From the NCBI RefSeq assembly GCF_011305535.1, contig NZ_CP049905.1, positions 1,126,001-1,190,000 on the forward strand: 64,000 nt of DNA, given 5' to 3'. This DNA is from Diaphorobacter sp. HDW4B. GTDB taxonomy: Bacteria; Pseudomonadota; Gammaproteobacteria; Burkholderiales; Burkholderiaceae_C. The notes beneath the pieces were generated by a model. It was given only the letters and a program-made list of their open reading frames with translations, did no database searches and had not been told where the DNA came from. Positions 25,832 through 34,146 of this stretch are shown here, piece after piece. Each line of letters starts with the position of its first letter. The first letter of the stretch is position 1. A program made the translations under genes and the position numbers.

Positions 25832-28393
25832 ATGCGTATGAACCCATCTTCCCGCTTCGTCGAACGGCCCTTTTCTTTCGTCCGCCTCTTCTGGCACACC
25901 TTCTGGCATCTCTGCGCGCTGCTCGCGTTGCTGCTGGGTCTGGGCATCGCGCCCGCCGCGTATTCGCAGACGCAAGACACGCCACGCACGCCCATCGCGG
26001 CGGCCGTCAACGGTAATGGCAATGGCAGCGCAGCGGACGCACCGCTGCCTCAGCCCGACGACCTGCGCAAACAGCTCGGTGCCATTCCCGCGCAGTTTGA
26101 AGAAAGCAGCGATGCGCGCAAATATCTCGCGCAGTTGAACGTCATCGGCGCCAATGCCGACCGTCTGGCCAAGAAGCGCACCGAAGAACTGGCCGACATC
26201 GACGGTCGCCTCACCGGCCTCGGCCCCGCGCCGGAAAAAGGTTCTCCAGCCGATGCGCCCGATGTGGCCGAGCAACGTGCTGCGCTGAACAAGCAACGCG
26301 CGGCCATCGATGCCGACTTGAAGCTCGCGCGACTGATCAGCGTGGATGCCGAACAGCGCAGCGCCGAAATCCTCAAGCAACGCCGCGCGCAATTTCAGGC
26401 CGCGCTGTCCGCACGCGTCGCATCGCCGTTGAGCCCTGCTTTCTGGCGTTCGTGGAAAAGCAGCGCGCTCGATGACTGGGAACGCCTGAAGTCGCTGGGC
26501 GAAGACATGCAGCTCGCCATCCTCGACGCGACCGCCACATCGCGTGGACGCTATCAACTGACGCTGTTTTTGCTCGCCGCTTTCGCGCTGGTCACCGGCG
26601 GTGTCTGGCTGGCCGACCGCATGCTGCTGCGCGTGTTGCCGCCTCGCCTGCCGCAAGGCAGACTGCGGCGCACGTTGCTCGCCAGCGCCGAGGTGATCGT
26701 CAATGTGCTGATCGTCGCCGTCGCGGTGAAGCTGGCCTGGAGCGGCCTGCGGCTCGATGATGCCAACGACGAGCGCCTGCATGCGCTGGCCAACGTCTGC
26801 GTGAAGATGGCCGCTTACGGCACTTTTGTGGTGTCGCTCGGCTATGCGCTGTTGTCGTTCAAGCGTTCGTCATGGCGGTTGCTTCCGATCTCGGACACGC
26901 TGGCGCGCAATCTGCGCCCCTATCCGTGGTGGCTAGCAGCGTCGTCTTCGCTTGGCGGTCTGGCCATTGAGATCAGCGCCACGGCCGGACTGAGCATCAG
27001 TTCTGAAGTGCTGATCCACATCGCCTTTGCACTGCTGATTTCGGTGATCACCTTGCTCGGTCTGCGCCAGTTGCGCGAACTCGATCAACCCGATCCCGGA
27101 GCCACCAGCGACTCTGGCAGCGAGCCACAGAACGACCCGGAACCCGCCGCCACCAGCTTCACGCGTCCTCTTTGGTTCGCGCTGCTTTCGGCAGCGGCAG
27201 GCATCTGCGTGATCGTGATTCTCGGGCTGCTGGCGTTCGGCTATGTGGCGCTGGGCTCGACGACGGCAAGGCAACTGGTCTGGACCATCGTCGTGCTGGC
27301 CACCATGTACCTGCTGTTCAAGCTGGCCGACGATCTGAGCGAAGCGCTGCTCTCGTCCAAAGGCAGCATCGGAGTCAAGCTGCACGCGGGGCTGGGCCTC
27401 AACGAACGGCTGCTCGATCAGGCAGCGGTGCTCACCTCCGGCGTGCTGCGCGTGGCGCTGTTCTTCTACATGATCATCGCATTGATGGCACCGCTGGGCA
27501 CCGCACCCGACGAGGTGTTCCGTCGCGGCACCTCGGTCGATCACAGTTTGAAGATCGGCGACTTCACCATCGCCCCGCAAGCCTTGCTGACGGCCGCTGC
27601 CGTCATCTGCCTGGGCTTTCTCGCGATCCATCTGTTCAAGCGCTGGCTCACCGACCGCTACTTTCCGAACACCACGCTCGAACCCGGCATGCGCAGCTCG
27701 ATCTCCACGCTCACCGGCTATGTGAGCGGTGTGGTGGTGATCGCCGCCGCGTTGGCGGGCCTGGGCATCAGCGTGGAGCGCATTGCGTGGGTGGCGAGCG
27801 CGTTGTCGGTGGGTATCGGTTTTGGCCTGCAGGCCATCGTGCAGAACTTCATCTCGGGCCTGATTCTGCTGGCCGAGCGGCCCGTGCGCGTGGGCGACTG
27901 GGTCAAGCTTGGCGACACCGAAGGCGACGTGCGCCGCGTGAATGTGCGTGCCACCGAAATCCAGTTGCCCGACCGCTCGACCATGATCGTGCCGAACTCG
28001 GAATTCATCACCAAGCCGGTGCGCAACATGACCAGCTCCGGCGCGCCGGGCCGCGTGCTCATGCGCCTGCCTGCGCCGCTCGATACCGATGCCGAACGCA
28101 TGCGCGAGATCATCCTGAAGGCCTACTCCGAGCACCCCGCCATTCAGGACACGCCCGCGCCCGTCGTGCAGCTCGAAGGCATTCAGGGCGGCACGCTGAC
28201 CTTTCTGTGCATCGGCTACATCGGCAATCCGCGCAACACCGGCAGCGTGAGCAGCGATCTGCTGTTCGCGATTCTCAAGTCGCTGCGCGAGGCGGGGCTC
28301 TACCTCTCGCCACCGGCCACCACCTCGGTGTCGCGGCCCGAGTCATCGCAAGATGGCGATGCGGTGGTCGATCAGCTCACGGGCGCGCGTTGA
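25832..28393 (+). CDS. large MscS-family mechanosensitive channel with DUF3772 domain
   Basis: An 853-residue protein. An N-terminal signal peptide or anchor (to about residue 48) is followed by a periplasmic DUF3772 region with coiled-coil-like helices (about 70-210). About ten hydrophobic segments come next, and then the MscS core, with the pore and beta-domain sequence GIGFGLQAIVQNFISG and LAERPVRVGDWVKLGDTEGD near residues 663-700. It should release solutes on hypo-osmotic shock, like MscK/YbiO-type channels. Two close ATGs (25832 and 25838) are possible starts, neither with a strong Shine-Dalgarno. It ends 23 bp from the convergent siderophore-interacting gene, with no obvious terminator between. 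Confidence 0.93.
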   Translation: MRMNPSSRFVERPFSFVRLFWHTFWHLCALLALLLGLGIAPAAYSQTQDTPRTPIAAAVNGNGNGSAADAPLPQPDDLRKQLGAIPAQFEESSDARKYLAQLNVIGANADRLAKKRTEELADIDGRLTGLGPAPEKGSPADAPDVAEQRAALNKQRAAIDADLKLARLISVDAEQRSAEILKQRRAQFQAALSARVASPLSPAFWRSWKSSALDDWERLKSLGEDMQLAILDATATSRGRYQLTLFLLAAFALVTGGVWLADRMLLRVLPPRLPQGRLRRTLLASAEVIVNVLIVAVAVKLAWSGLRLDDANDERLHALANVCVKMAAYGTFVVSLGYALLSFKRSSWRLLPISDTLARNLRPYPWWLAASSSLGGLAIEISATAGLSISSEVLIHIAFALLISVITLLGLRQLRELDQPDPGATSDSGSEPQNDPEPAATSFTRPLWFALLSAAAGICVIVILGLLAFGYVALGSTTARQLVWTIVVLATMYLLFKLADDLSEALLSSKGSIGVKLHAGLGLNERLLDQAAVLTSGVLRVALFFYMIIALMAPLGTAPDEVFRRGTSVDHSLKIGDFTIAPQALLTAAAVICLGFLAIHLFKRWLTDRYFPNTTLEPGMRSSISTLTGYVSGVVVIAAALAGLGISVERIAWVASALSVGIGFGLQAIVQNFISGLILLAERPVRVGDWVKLGDTEGDVRRVNVRATEIQLPDRSTMIVPNSEFITKPVRNMTSSGAPGRVLMRLPAPLDTDAERMREIILKAYSEHPAIQDTPAPVVQLEGIQGGTLTFLCIGYIGNPRNTGSVSSDLLFAILKSLREAGLYLSPPATTSVSRPESSQDGDAVVDQLTGAR

Positions 28394-28416
28394 ACCGAGC
28401 CAAGCCGATTCGGATT

Positions 28417-29235
28417 TCAGCCTTCGTTCAATTCTTCGTGGTGAGCCACCTCGCCACGCTTCCAATATGCGGCCACGCGCATGCGCTTGGCATTCACGCC
28501 GGGCTTGGCAAGGAAGGTGCGGCGCAGTTGGGCCATGTCGTTGTGCTCGCCTGCGGCCCAGATGAAGCCGTCACCTTCTGGAATCGCCAGCGACTCGGCA
28601 GCATCCTGCAGCGAATCCACCCATTGCAGATCCACCTGCGCAGCGCTCGGCAGCGCGCGCTTGTCAGCTGCGTGATCGAGCAGCACGCGCACGGTCACGC
28701 GCGCTTCTGTGGGCAGTTCGCTCAAGCGGCGCTCGATGGCGGGCAAGGCGCTCGCATCGCCAAACAGCCAATGCCATTCAAACGCCTTGGGCACCACCAT
28801 GCTGCCGCGCGGGCCGGCAATGCCCACCCACTGGCCGATCTGCGCATTGGCCGCCCACTGCGCGGCGGGGCCCGCTTCGTGCATGGCGAATTCGAGCACC
28901 ATCGTGCCCTTGCCTTGGTCCCAGCGCACGGGCGTGAAGTCGCGCGCTGTCGGGCGCTCGCCTGCTTCAAAGTTCGGGCGACCATCGACAAAGCGGGGCA
29001 AGAGCGGCTTTTCCTGACCGACGGCGGGCAGCAGCAGCTTGACGTGGTCGTCGAACCCGGCGCTGTGGAAGTTGGCCAGATCGGCACCGCCGAGCGTGAC
29101 GCGCACAAAGCCGGGGCTCACGATCTCGCGCGCCATGAGCTGCATGTGGCGGGCGGCGAAAGGATGGCGCACGCGCTCGATCTGGAGATGGTTGGTGGGA
29201 GTTTCGTTGGCGATTTGCGAAGATGGGAAGGTCAT
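28417..29235 (-). CDS. siderophore-interacting protein / ferric-siderophore reductase (ViuB-like)
   Basis: A 272-residue flavoprotein of the SIP family. An N-terminal FAD-binding beta-barrel (about residues 30-150; ARDFTPVRW replaces the usual RxYTxR FAD motif) is followed by a C-terminal NAD(P)H-type domain with WLFGDASALPAIERRL and FIWAAGEHNDM. Such enzymes reduce ferric-siderophore complexes in the cytosol to release iron. It is divergent from the MarR gene, and two near-identical palindromes lie in the shared 107-bp region, so MarR control is more likely than, or additional to, Fur control. Confidence 0.9.
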   Translation of the reverse strand: MTFPSSQIANETPTNHLQIERVRHPFAARHMQLMAREIVSPGFVRVTLGGADLANFHSAGFDDHVKLLLPAVGQEKPLLPRFVDGRPNFEAGERPTARDFTPVRWDQGKGTMVLEFAMHEAGPAAQWAANAQIGQWVGIAGPRGSMVVPKAFEWHWLFGDASALPAIERRLSELPTEARVTVRVLLDHAADKRALPSAAQVDLQWVDSLQDAAESLAIPEGDGFIWAAGEHNDMAQLRRTFLAKPGVNAKRMRVAAYWKRGEVAHHEELNEG

Positions 29236-29263
29236 GGACAGTGGCTTTCTGGAGTGACTAGAA

Positions 29264-29280
29264 TGTTGATTAAATCAACA
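29264..29280. promoter_or_regulatory. palindromic operator candidate O1 (MarR-type)
   Basis: TGTTGATT-A-AATCAACA is a perfect 17-bp palindrome, 29 bp upstream of the siderophore-interacting gene ATG. It shares TGTTGA...TCAACA with O2, and their centres are 42 bp apart (about four helical turns), so two dimers would bind the same DNA face. It is most simply read as an autoregulatory site for the divergently encoded MarR protein. Confidence 0.7.
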
Positions 29281-29305
29281 AGATGCCAGAACGATACCCG
29301 CATCA

Positions 29306-29322
29306 TGTTGACTTTGTCAACA
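29306..29322. promoter_or_regulatory. palindromic operator candidate O2 (MarR-type)
   Basis: TGTTGAC-TTT-GTCAACA is a 17-bp palindrome with 7-bp arms, 20 bp upstream of the marR-type ATG. Its outer six bases on each side equal those of O1. Occupancy here should repress marR itself, while O1 would control the divergent siderophore-interacting gene. Confidence 0.7.
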
Positions 29323-29342
29323 AATAAGATAAAACCCACGCC

Positions 29343-29852
29343 ATGAACGCAGTCACCGTGTCCACGCAAGTGCTGGATGCCTTGCACAACCTCATCTTCA
29401 TTTACCGGGGCCGCATGCGCGCCGAAATGCACCGGCATGACGACCGGCTCAACCGCAACTCGGTGCGCTGCCTGCTGTTCGTCGGCCACCAGCCGCTGTG
29501 CACGCACAAGGAACTGACGGACTACCTGCACGCCGACAAGGCGCTGGTGGCGCGCGTGCTCACCGAAATGGAAGAAAACGGCTGGATCGAACGCGTGCCC
29601 CACCCCGAGGACCGCCGCAGCCGCCGCTTGCAACTCAGCGAGCAGGGAAAGTCGCTGTTTTCAGAGATGCAGAAGGCGCGCGCCAAGATCGGCGAGCAGA
29701 TGATGCAAGGCTGCCCCGAGGCGCTCCAAAAGCAGCTCGCCGCCCAGTTGCTGCAGATGCAGGCGAACCTGCGGGCGTCGGATGCGCCGGACAAACCGGA
29801 CGACTCTTCTTGCGAAAAACGAGGAAATCGCCGCTGCGCAGATGGTAAATGA
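29343..29852 (+). CDS. MarR-family transcriptional regulator
   Basis: A 169-residue winged-helix regulator. The DNA-binding core is visible as TDYLHADKALVARVLTEMEE (recognition helix, about residues 59-78) followed by the wing RVPHPEDRRSRRLQLSEQG. The last 25 residues are a charged, probably disordered tail. It is divergent from the siderophore-interacting reductase gene, and the shared spacer holds two matching palindromes, so it likely represses both itself and that gene. The effector ligand is unknown. The last codons overlap a perfect 10-bp hairpin. Confidence 0.92.
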   Translation: MNAVTVSTQVLDALHNLIFIYRGRMRAEMHRHDDRLNRNSVRCLLFVGHQPLCTHKELTDYLHADKALVARVLTEMEENGWIERVPHPEDRRSRRLQLSEQGKSLFSEMQKARAKIGEQMMQGCPEALQKQLAAQLLQMQANLRASDAPDKPDDSSCEKRGNRRCADGK

Positions 29853-29872
29853 GAATCAGAAACTCATTTACC
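29844..29872. terminator. hairpin over the marR stop codon, possible terminator between convergent genes
   Basis: A perfect 10-bp stem (GGTAAATGAG with CTCATTTACC) around a 9-nt loop spans the last codons and stop (29850-29852) of the MarR gene and ends 8 bp from the stop of the convergent small membrane-protein gene. There is no T-run on either side, so intrinsic termination is uncertain; it may act by impeding polymerase or stabilising the 3' ends. Confidence 0.4.
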
Positions 29873-29879
29873 GTGGCAA

Positions 29880-30158
29880 TCAGCCCTTCCAGCCCCGCAA
29901 TAACACCCATTGTGTTGTAGCCATTGCAACACTCAGGGTCATGTAAGTAATCCATTTTCCGTCGTTGCCGAAGAACCCCAGTCCACCCAGCAGAACGATG
30001 CAACCCACAGCAAAATTGATAGCTGCAGGTTGAAACCAGCCATAGGTTTTGGCACGTTGTCTGAAGAAAATATGCGCGCAGACGACCATCAGCACGGCCA
30101 GAAAAAAGGCCGGTGCGATGAAATTCAGAAAATGGTTCAGTGCGAGTAAGGGGTTCAT
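29880..30158 (-). CDS. small hypothetical membrane protein
   Basis: A 92-residue protein with three hydrophobic segments: about residues 10-31, 43-62 and 69-87. Charged loops (RQRAKTYG and GNDGKW) separate them. I do not recognise the family. Codon use and the lack of alternative frames support a real gene, and it is divergent from hemA with only 72 bp between the starts, so the two share a regulatory region. No clear Shine-Dalgarno precedes the ATG. A role in membrane or respiratory physiology would be a guess. Confidence 0.7.
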   Translation of the reverse strand: MNPLLALNHFLNFIAPAFFLAVLMVVCAHIFFRQRAKTYGWFQPAAINFAVGCIVLLGGLGFFGNDGKWITYMTLSVAMATTQWVLLRGWKG

Positions 30159-30162
30159 AAAT

Positions 30163-30224
30163 ATGACTCAGATCAAGTCAGTCATTCACGACACCCAACC
30201 TTGATCCCGTACAAATTTTATAAT
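30163..30224 (+). promoter_or_regulatory. candidate hemA promoter with FNR/CRP-like site and leaderless geometry
   Basis: TATAAT at 30219-30224 lies 6 nt before the hemA ATG at 30231, so transcription would begin at or next to the A of the start codon; no Shine-Dalgarno is present. No good -35 lies 17 bp upstream. ATGAC-TCAG-ATCAA at 30163-30176 matches the FNR consensus TTGAT-N4-ATCAA in 8 of 10 positions (second half perfect), and its centre is 61.5 bp upstream of 30231, the class I activator position. This is a pattern match only. Confidence 0.35.
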
Positions 30225-30230
30225 CGCGCT

Positions 30231-31520
30231 ATGGCAGTTTGGGCATTAGGCATCAATCACACGACCGCGCCGCTTGACGTACGCGGTCGTTTTGCGTTCG
30301 CGCTCGACCAGATCGCGCCGACGCTGATCGGCCTGCGTCAGGCCCTGACCAGCAATTCCGTGCGCCATCCGGGTGTGGAAACCGCCATTCTGTCCACCTG
30401 CAACCGCACCGAAATCTACTGCGCCGCCGAAGCACCCGCACTCGACCACACGCTCGACTGGCTGGCCCATTCGGGTGGCGTGAGCCCCTCGCTGCTGCGC
30501 TCGCACTCCTACACCCTCGAAAACGATCTGGTCGCCCGCCACGCCTTCCGTGTTGCCAGCGGCCTCGACTCAATGGTGCTGGGCGAGGCCCAGATCCTCG
30601 GCCAGATGAAGAACGCCGTGCGTGCCGCCGAAGACGCGGGCGCGCTCGGCAGCACGCTCAATCAGCTTTTTCAGCGCAGCTTTGCCGTTGCCAAGGAAGT
30701 GCGCAGCTCCACCGAAATCGGCGCACACAGCATCAGCATGGCCGCCGCTGCCGTGCGTCTGGCTGGTCAGCTGTTCGAAGACCTCTCGCAGATCAAGGTG
30801 CTGTTCGTCGGCGCGGGCGAGATGATCGAGCTGGTCTCCACGCACTTCGCGGCCAAGCATCCCAAGCAGATCACCATCGCCAACCGCACGCTCGAGCGCG
30901 GCGAAAAGCTGGCGCAACAGTTCAACGCGAACACCATGCGCCTGTCGGACCTGCCCGAGCATCTGCATGAATACGACGCGGTGATCAGTTGCACCGCATC
31001 GAGCCTGCCGATCATCGGTCTGGGTGCCGTCGAGAGCGCACTCAAGAAGCGCAAGCGCCGCCCGATCTTCATGGTCGATCTGGCCGTGCCGCGCGACATC
31101 GAAGCCGAGGTCAAGGACCTGCGCGACGTGTATCTCTACACCGTCGACGATCTGGCCAACGTGGTGCGCACCGGTCAGGCCCAGCGTCAGGCTGCGGTGC
31201 AGCAGGCCGAGGTCATCATCGACCACGGCGTGCAAAGCTTCATGCACTGGCTCGACCAGCGCAAGCCTCAAGGCGGCGCGGTGCCGCTGATCCAGCAGAT
31301 CAACGCGCAGGCCGACGAATGGCGCGCGCTTGAAATTGCCCGTGCCAAAAAGCTCATCGCCAAGGGCGAAGACATCGACACCGTGCTCGAAGCCCTGTCT
31401 CGCGGCATTGCGCAGAAGATGCTGCACGGCACCATGGCCGAGCTGCACAAGGGCGATGCCGAGCAGCGTGCCCAGACCGCAGACACCGTTCAGCGCCTGT
31501 TTCTGCGCAAAGAGCGTTAG
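30231..31520 (+). CDS. hemA: glutamyl-tRNA reductase
   Basis: A 429-residue enzyme that reduces glutamyl-tRNA to glutamate-1-semialdehyde, the first step of the C5 heme pathway. The catalytic Cys is C57 in ILSTCNRTEIY. The tRNA/NADPH segments AFRVASGLDSMVLGEAQILG and VGAGEMIELV are intact, and a C-terminal dimerisation helix bundle follows. The ATG at 30231 gives the family-typical MAVWALGINHTTAP start; a TTG at 30201 is in frame but lies in the promoter region. It is followed 114 bp later by prfA, the usual hemA-prfA-prmC order. Confidence 0.96.
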   Translation: MAVWALGINHTTAPLDVRGRFAFALDQIAPTLIGLRQALTSNSVRHPGVETAILSTCNRTEIYCAAEAPALDHTLDWLAHSGGVSPSLLRSHSYTLENDLVARHAFRVASGLDSMVLGEAQILGQMKNAVRAAEDAGALGSTLNQLFQRSFAVAKEVRSSTEIGAHSISMAAAAVRLAGQLFEDLSQIKVLFVGAGEMIELVSTHFAAKHPKQITIANRTLERGEKLAQQFNANTMRLSDLPEHLHEYDAVISCTASSLPIIGLGAVESALKKRKRRPIFMVDLAVPRDIEAEVKDLRDVYLYTVDDLANVVRTGQAQRQAAVQQAEVIIDHGVQSFMHWLDQRKPQGGAVPLIQQINAQADEWRALEIARAKKLIAKGEDIDTVLEALSRGIAQKMLHGTMAELHKGDAEQRAQTADTVQRLFLRKER

Positions 31521-31634
31521 CGCTTTTCTCCTTCTCGGGTCAGCCCCTCGCGCTGACCTTGTCGTTCTGCGCGCCCGTCGCAGACTTGCCGTCATGCACC
31601 GGCGGCGTCCCCGAATTTCCTCCATTCATCCACG

Positions 31635-32717
31635 ATGAAACCCTTTCTCAGAACCCAGCTCGAGAAGTACGCGCAGCGCCTTGAAGAGCTGAATTTTCTG
31701 CTCTCGCGCGAGGACATCATGTCCGACATGAAGCAGTACCGCGCGATCTCCAAGGAGCATGCCGAGGTCACGCAGATCGCCGGTCGCTACAAGCGCTACC
31801 AGCAGGTCGAGTCCGATCTGATCGGCGCGCGCGAGATGCTCGAAGACCCCGACATGGCCGAGATGGCGCAAGAGGAAATCGCGAGCGGTGAAGCGGAACT
31901 CGTGCAGTTGGAAGACGAACTGCAGCGCCTGCTCTTGCCCAAGGACCCGGACGACGCACGCAACGCCTTCATGGAAATCCGCGCAGGCACGGGCGGCGAC
32001 GAATCTGCGCTGTTCGCGGGCGACCTCACGCGCATGTACACACGCTACGCGGCCAACAAAGGCTGGAAGGTGGAGATCATGTCCGCCAACGAAAGCGAAC
32101 TCGGCGGCTACAAGGAAGTGGTGTTGCGCATCGAGGGCGACGACATCTATGGCCGCATGCGTTTCGAATCCGGCGGCCACCGCGTGCAGCGCGTTCCCGC
32201 CACCGAAACGCAAGGCCGCATCCACACCAGCGCCTGCACCGTGGCGGTGATGCCCGAGCCCGACGAGCACCAGGCCATCACGCTGAACCCGGCCGATCTG
32301 CGCATCGACACCTTCCGCGCATCCGGTGCGGGCGGCCAGCACATCAACAAGACCGACTCCGCCGTGCGCGTGGTCCACTTGCCCACCGGCATCGTCGCCG
32401 AATGCCAGGATGGTCGCAGCCAGCACAGCAACAAGGCCAAGGCTTTGCAGGTGCTGCAGGCGCGCATTCAGGAAAAGGAACGCAGCGAACGCGCCGCCAA
32501 GGAAGCCGCACTGCGCAAGGGCCTGATCGGCTCGGGCGACCGCTCCGACCGCATCCGCACCTACAACTTTCCGCAGGGCCGTTTGACCGATCACCGCATC
32601 AACCTGACGCTCTACAAGCTGCTCGCGATCATGGAAGGTGACTTGGACGAAGTGCTGGACGCGCTCGCCCATGCACGCGAGGCCGAGTTGCTCGAAGAGC
32701 TGGAAGTCAATGCCTGA
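31635..32717 (+). CDS. prfA: peptide chain release factor 1
   Basis: A 360-residue class I release factor decoding UAA and UAG. The codon-recognition motif PAT is within [17 protein letters not shown], and the catalytic GGQ loop is in [16 protein letters not shown] near residue 232, whose Gln is methylated by PrmC. Length matches E. coli RF1. Its last 8 nt overlap prmC (32710-32717), which couples synthesis of the factor and its modifying enzyme. Confidence 0.98.
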   Translation: MKPFLRTQLEKYAQRLEELNFLLSREDIMSDMKQYRAISKEHAEVTQIAGRYKRYQQVESDLIGAREMLEDPDMAEMAQEEIASGEAELVQLEDELQRLLLPKDPDDARNAFMEIRAGTGGDESALFAGDLTRMYTRYAANKGWKVEIMSANESELGGYKEVVLRIEGDDIYGRMRFESGGHRVQRVPATETQGRIHTSACTVAVMPEPDEHQAITLNPADLRIDTFRASGAGGQHINKTDSAVRVVHLPTGIVAECQDGRSQHSNKAKALQVLQARIQEKERSERAAKEAALRKGLIGSGDRSDRIRTYNFPQGRLTDHRINLTLYKLLAIMEGDLDEVLDALAHAREAELLEELEVNA

Positions 32718-33549
32718 CACGACCACCACCATCGCCCAACTGCTCGCTCAAGCGGCACAGCAGGGAATGGCGCGCGTCGATGCGCAGATGCTGATGCTGC
32801 ACGTCATGGGCCAACCCACGCATGCGCGCGCGTGGCTCATCACGCATGACTCCGATCTGCCAAGCGCCGAACAACTCGCGCTGTGGCACGCGCTGTGCGC
32901 TCGCCGTCTGGCGGGCGAGCCCGTTGCCTATCTGACGGGGCACAAGGAATTTTTCGGCCTGCCTTTGCAGGTGGATGCGCGCGTGCTCGATCCACGCCCG
33001 GACACCGAAACGCTGGTTGAATGGGCGCTGGAAATCCTGCCCGGCGACGGCGCAAATCAGCGCATCGTCGATCTGGGCACGGGCAGTGGAGCGATCGCGC
33101 TCGCACTTCAGCACCAGCGCCCTCAAGCCGAAATCTGGGCCGTGGATGCCAGCGCAGATGCGCTGACCGTCGCCAAGTCCAATGCGGAGAAGCTTCGGCT
33201 GCCAGTGCAGTTTGCGCACGGCAGTTGGCTCTCGCCGCTGACGGGGCGATTCGACGCCATCGTCAGCAACCCGCCTTACATTCCATCTGCCGATCCGCAT
33301 CTGGTGGCGCTCACCCACGAGCCGCTTTCGGCGCTGGCGAGCGGTGGCGACGGGCTGGACGACATCCGGCTCATCATCGAACAGGCCCCTGCCCATCTGA
33401 AGCCGGGTGGCTGGCTGCTGCTCGAACATGGCTGGGATCAGTCCGAGGCGGTGCAAGCACTGCTTTCCCAGGCGGGTTTTGACGACGTGCAAAGCCGGGC
33501 CGATCTGGCTGGCATAGCCCGATGCACTGGCGGGAAAATCCGTGAATGA
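32710..33549 (+). CDS. prmC: release factor glutamine N5-methyltransferase
   Basis: A 279-residue SAM-dependent methyltransferase that methylates the Gln of the GGQ motif in RF1 and RF2. An N-terminal helical domain includes [15 protein letters not shown]; the SAM motif is [14 protein letters not shown] and the catalytic NPPY is near residue 187. The ATG at 32710 overlaps the end of prfA by 8 nt. A longer in-frame reading from 32638 lies within prfA. Confidence 0.96.
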   Translation: MPDTTTTIAQLLAQAAQQGMARVDAQMLMLHVMGQPTHARAWLITHDSDLPSAEQLALWHALCARRLAGEPVAYLTGHKEFFGLPLQVDARVLDPRPDTETLVEWALEILPGDGANQRIVDLGTGSGAIALALQHQRPQAEIWAVDASADALTVAKSNAEKLRLPVQFAHGSWLSPLTGRFDAIVSNPPYIPSADPHLVALTHEPLSALASGGDGLDDIRLIIEQAPAHLKPGGWLLLEHGWDQSEAVQALLSQAGFDDVQSRADLAGIARCTGGKIRE

Positions 33550-33634
33550 CGCTGGCTTGAGCAGACAGTGGAATAATCGACAAATTGAGCCCTGAATTCA
33601 CCACGAAGGGCATTCGAATTTCAGGAGTATTTTC

Positions 33635-33964
33635 ATGAGCGACGTACAACAGCGTATCGATCAACTGGTCAAGGGCAGCGATGTCCTGCTCTTCATGAAG
33701 GGCAACGCCAGCTTCCCCATGTGCGGCTTCTCGGGCCGTGCCATCCAGATCCTCAAGGCCTGCGGCGTGGATCCCAAGAACGTCACCACGGTGAACGTGC
33801 TGGAAGATCAGGAAATCCGCCAGGGCATCAAGGACTACAGCCAGTGGCCCACCATCCCTCAGCTCTACGTGAAGGGCGAGTTCATCGGCGGCTCGGACAT
33901 CATGATGGAAATGTACGAATCGGGCGAACTCCAGCAAGTGCTGGGCGGCGGCGCTGCAGCGTAA
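33635..33964 (+). CDS. grxD: monothiol glutaredoxin (CGFS type)
   Basis: A 109-residue Grx4-type protein that carries or relays [2Fe-2S] clusters. The CGFS active site begins at C30, preceded by [12 protein letters not shown], and the glutathione-binding [19 protein letters not shown] is intact. TTTCAGGAG upstream of the ATG gives a good ribosome site. A classical intrinsic terminator follows at 33991-34019, so the hemA-prfA-prmC-grxD run ends here. Confidence 0.97.
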   Translation: MSDVQQRIDQLVKGSDVLLFMKGNASFPMCGFSGRAIQILKACGVDPKNVTTVNVLEDQEIRQGIKDYSQWPTIPQLYVKGEFIGGSDIMMEMYESGELQQVLGGGAAA

Positions 33965-33990
33965 GCCGCTTCGAGTCACGTTTTCACGAA

Positions 33991-34019
33991 AGCCGATCAG
34001 TTCGCTGGTCGGCTTTTTT
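33991..34019 (+). terminator. intrinsic terminator after grxD
   Basis: A 10-bp stem (AGCCGATCAG with CTGGTCGGCT, one G-U pair) with a UUCG tetraloop, followed directly by TTTTT. It lies 26 bp after the grxD stop. Confidence 0.93.
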
Positions 34020-34146
34020 GTGGGCGCTTTGCGTGCCCGACAACCTTCGCGCACCACGGACAAGGCACCACCGAATCACGGCTGACCGCTACACTGTTTG
34101 CATCACCATTCGCGACTGAGCCCATGCATCGGCGGTCGCCTGCTAC

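Noticed and set aside
27172-29346. 724-codon plus-strand frame overlapping the MscS-like and siderophore-interacting genes
   Set aside because: It is out of frame with the MscS-like gene and antisense to the next; composition is that of a shadow frame.
29844-29872. Fur box at the end of marR
   Set aside because: AAATGAGAATCAG resembles a Fur half-site, but the position between two convergent gene ends makes promoter control implausible; it is better described as a hairpin.
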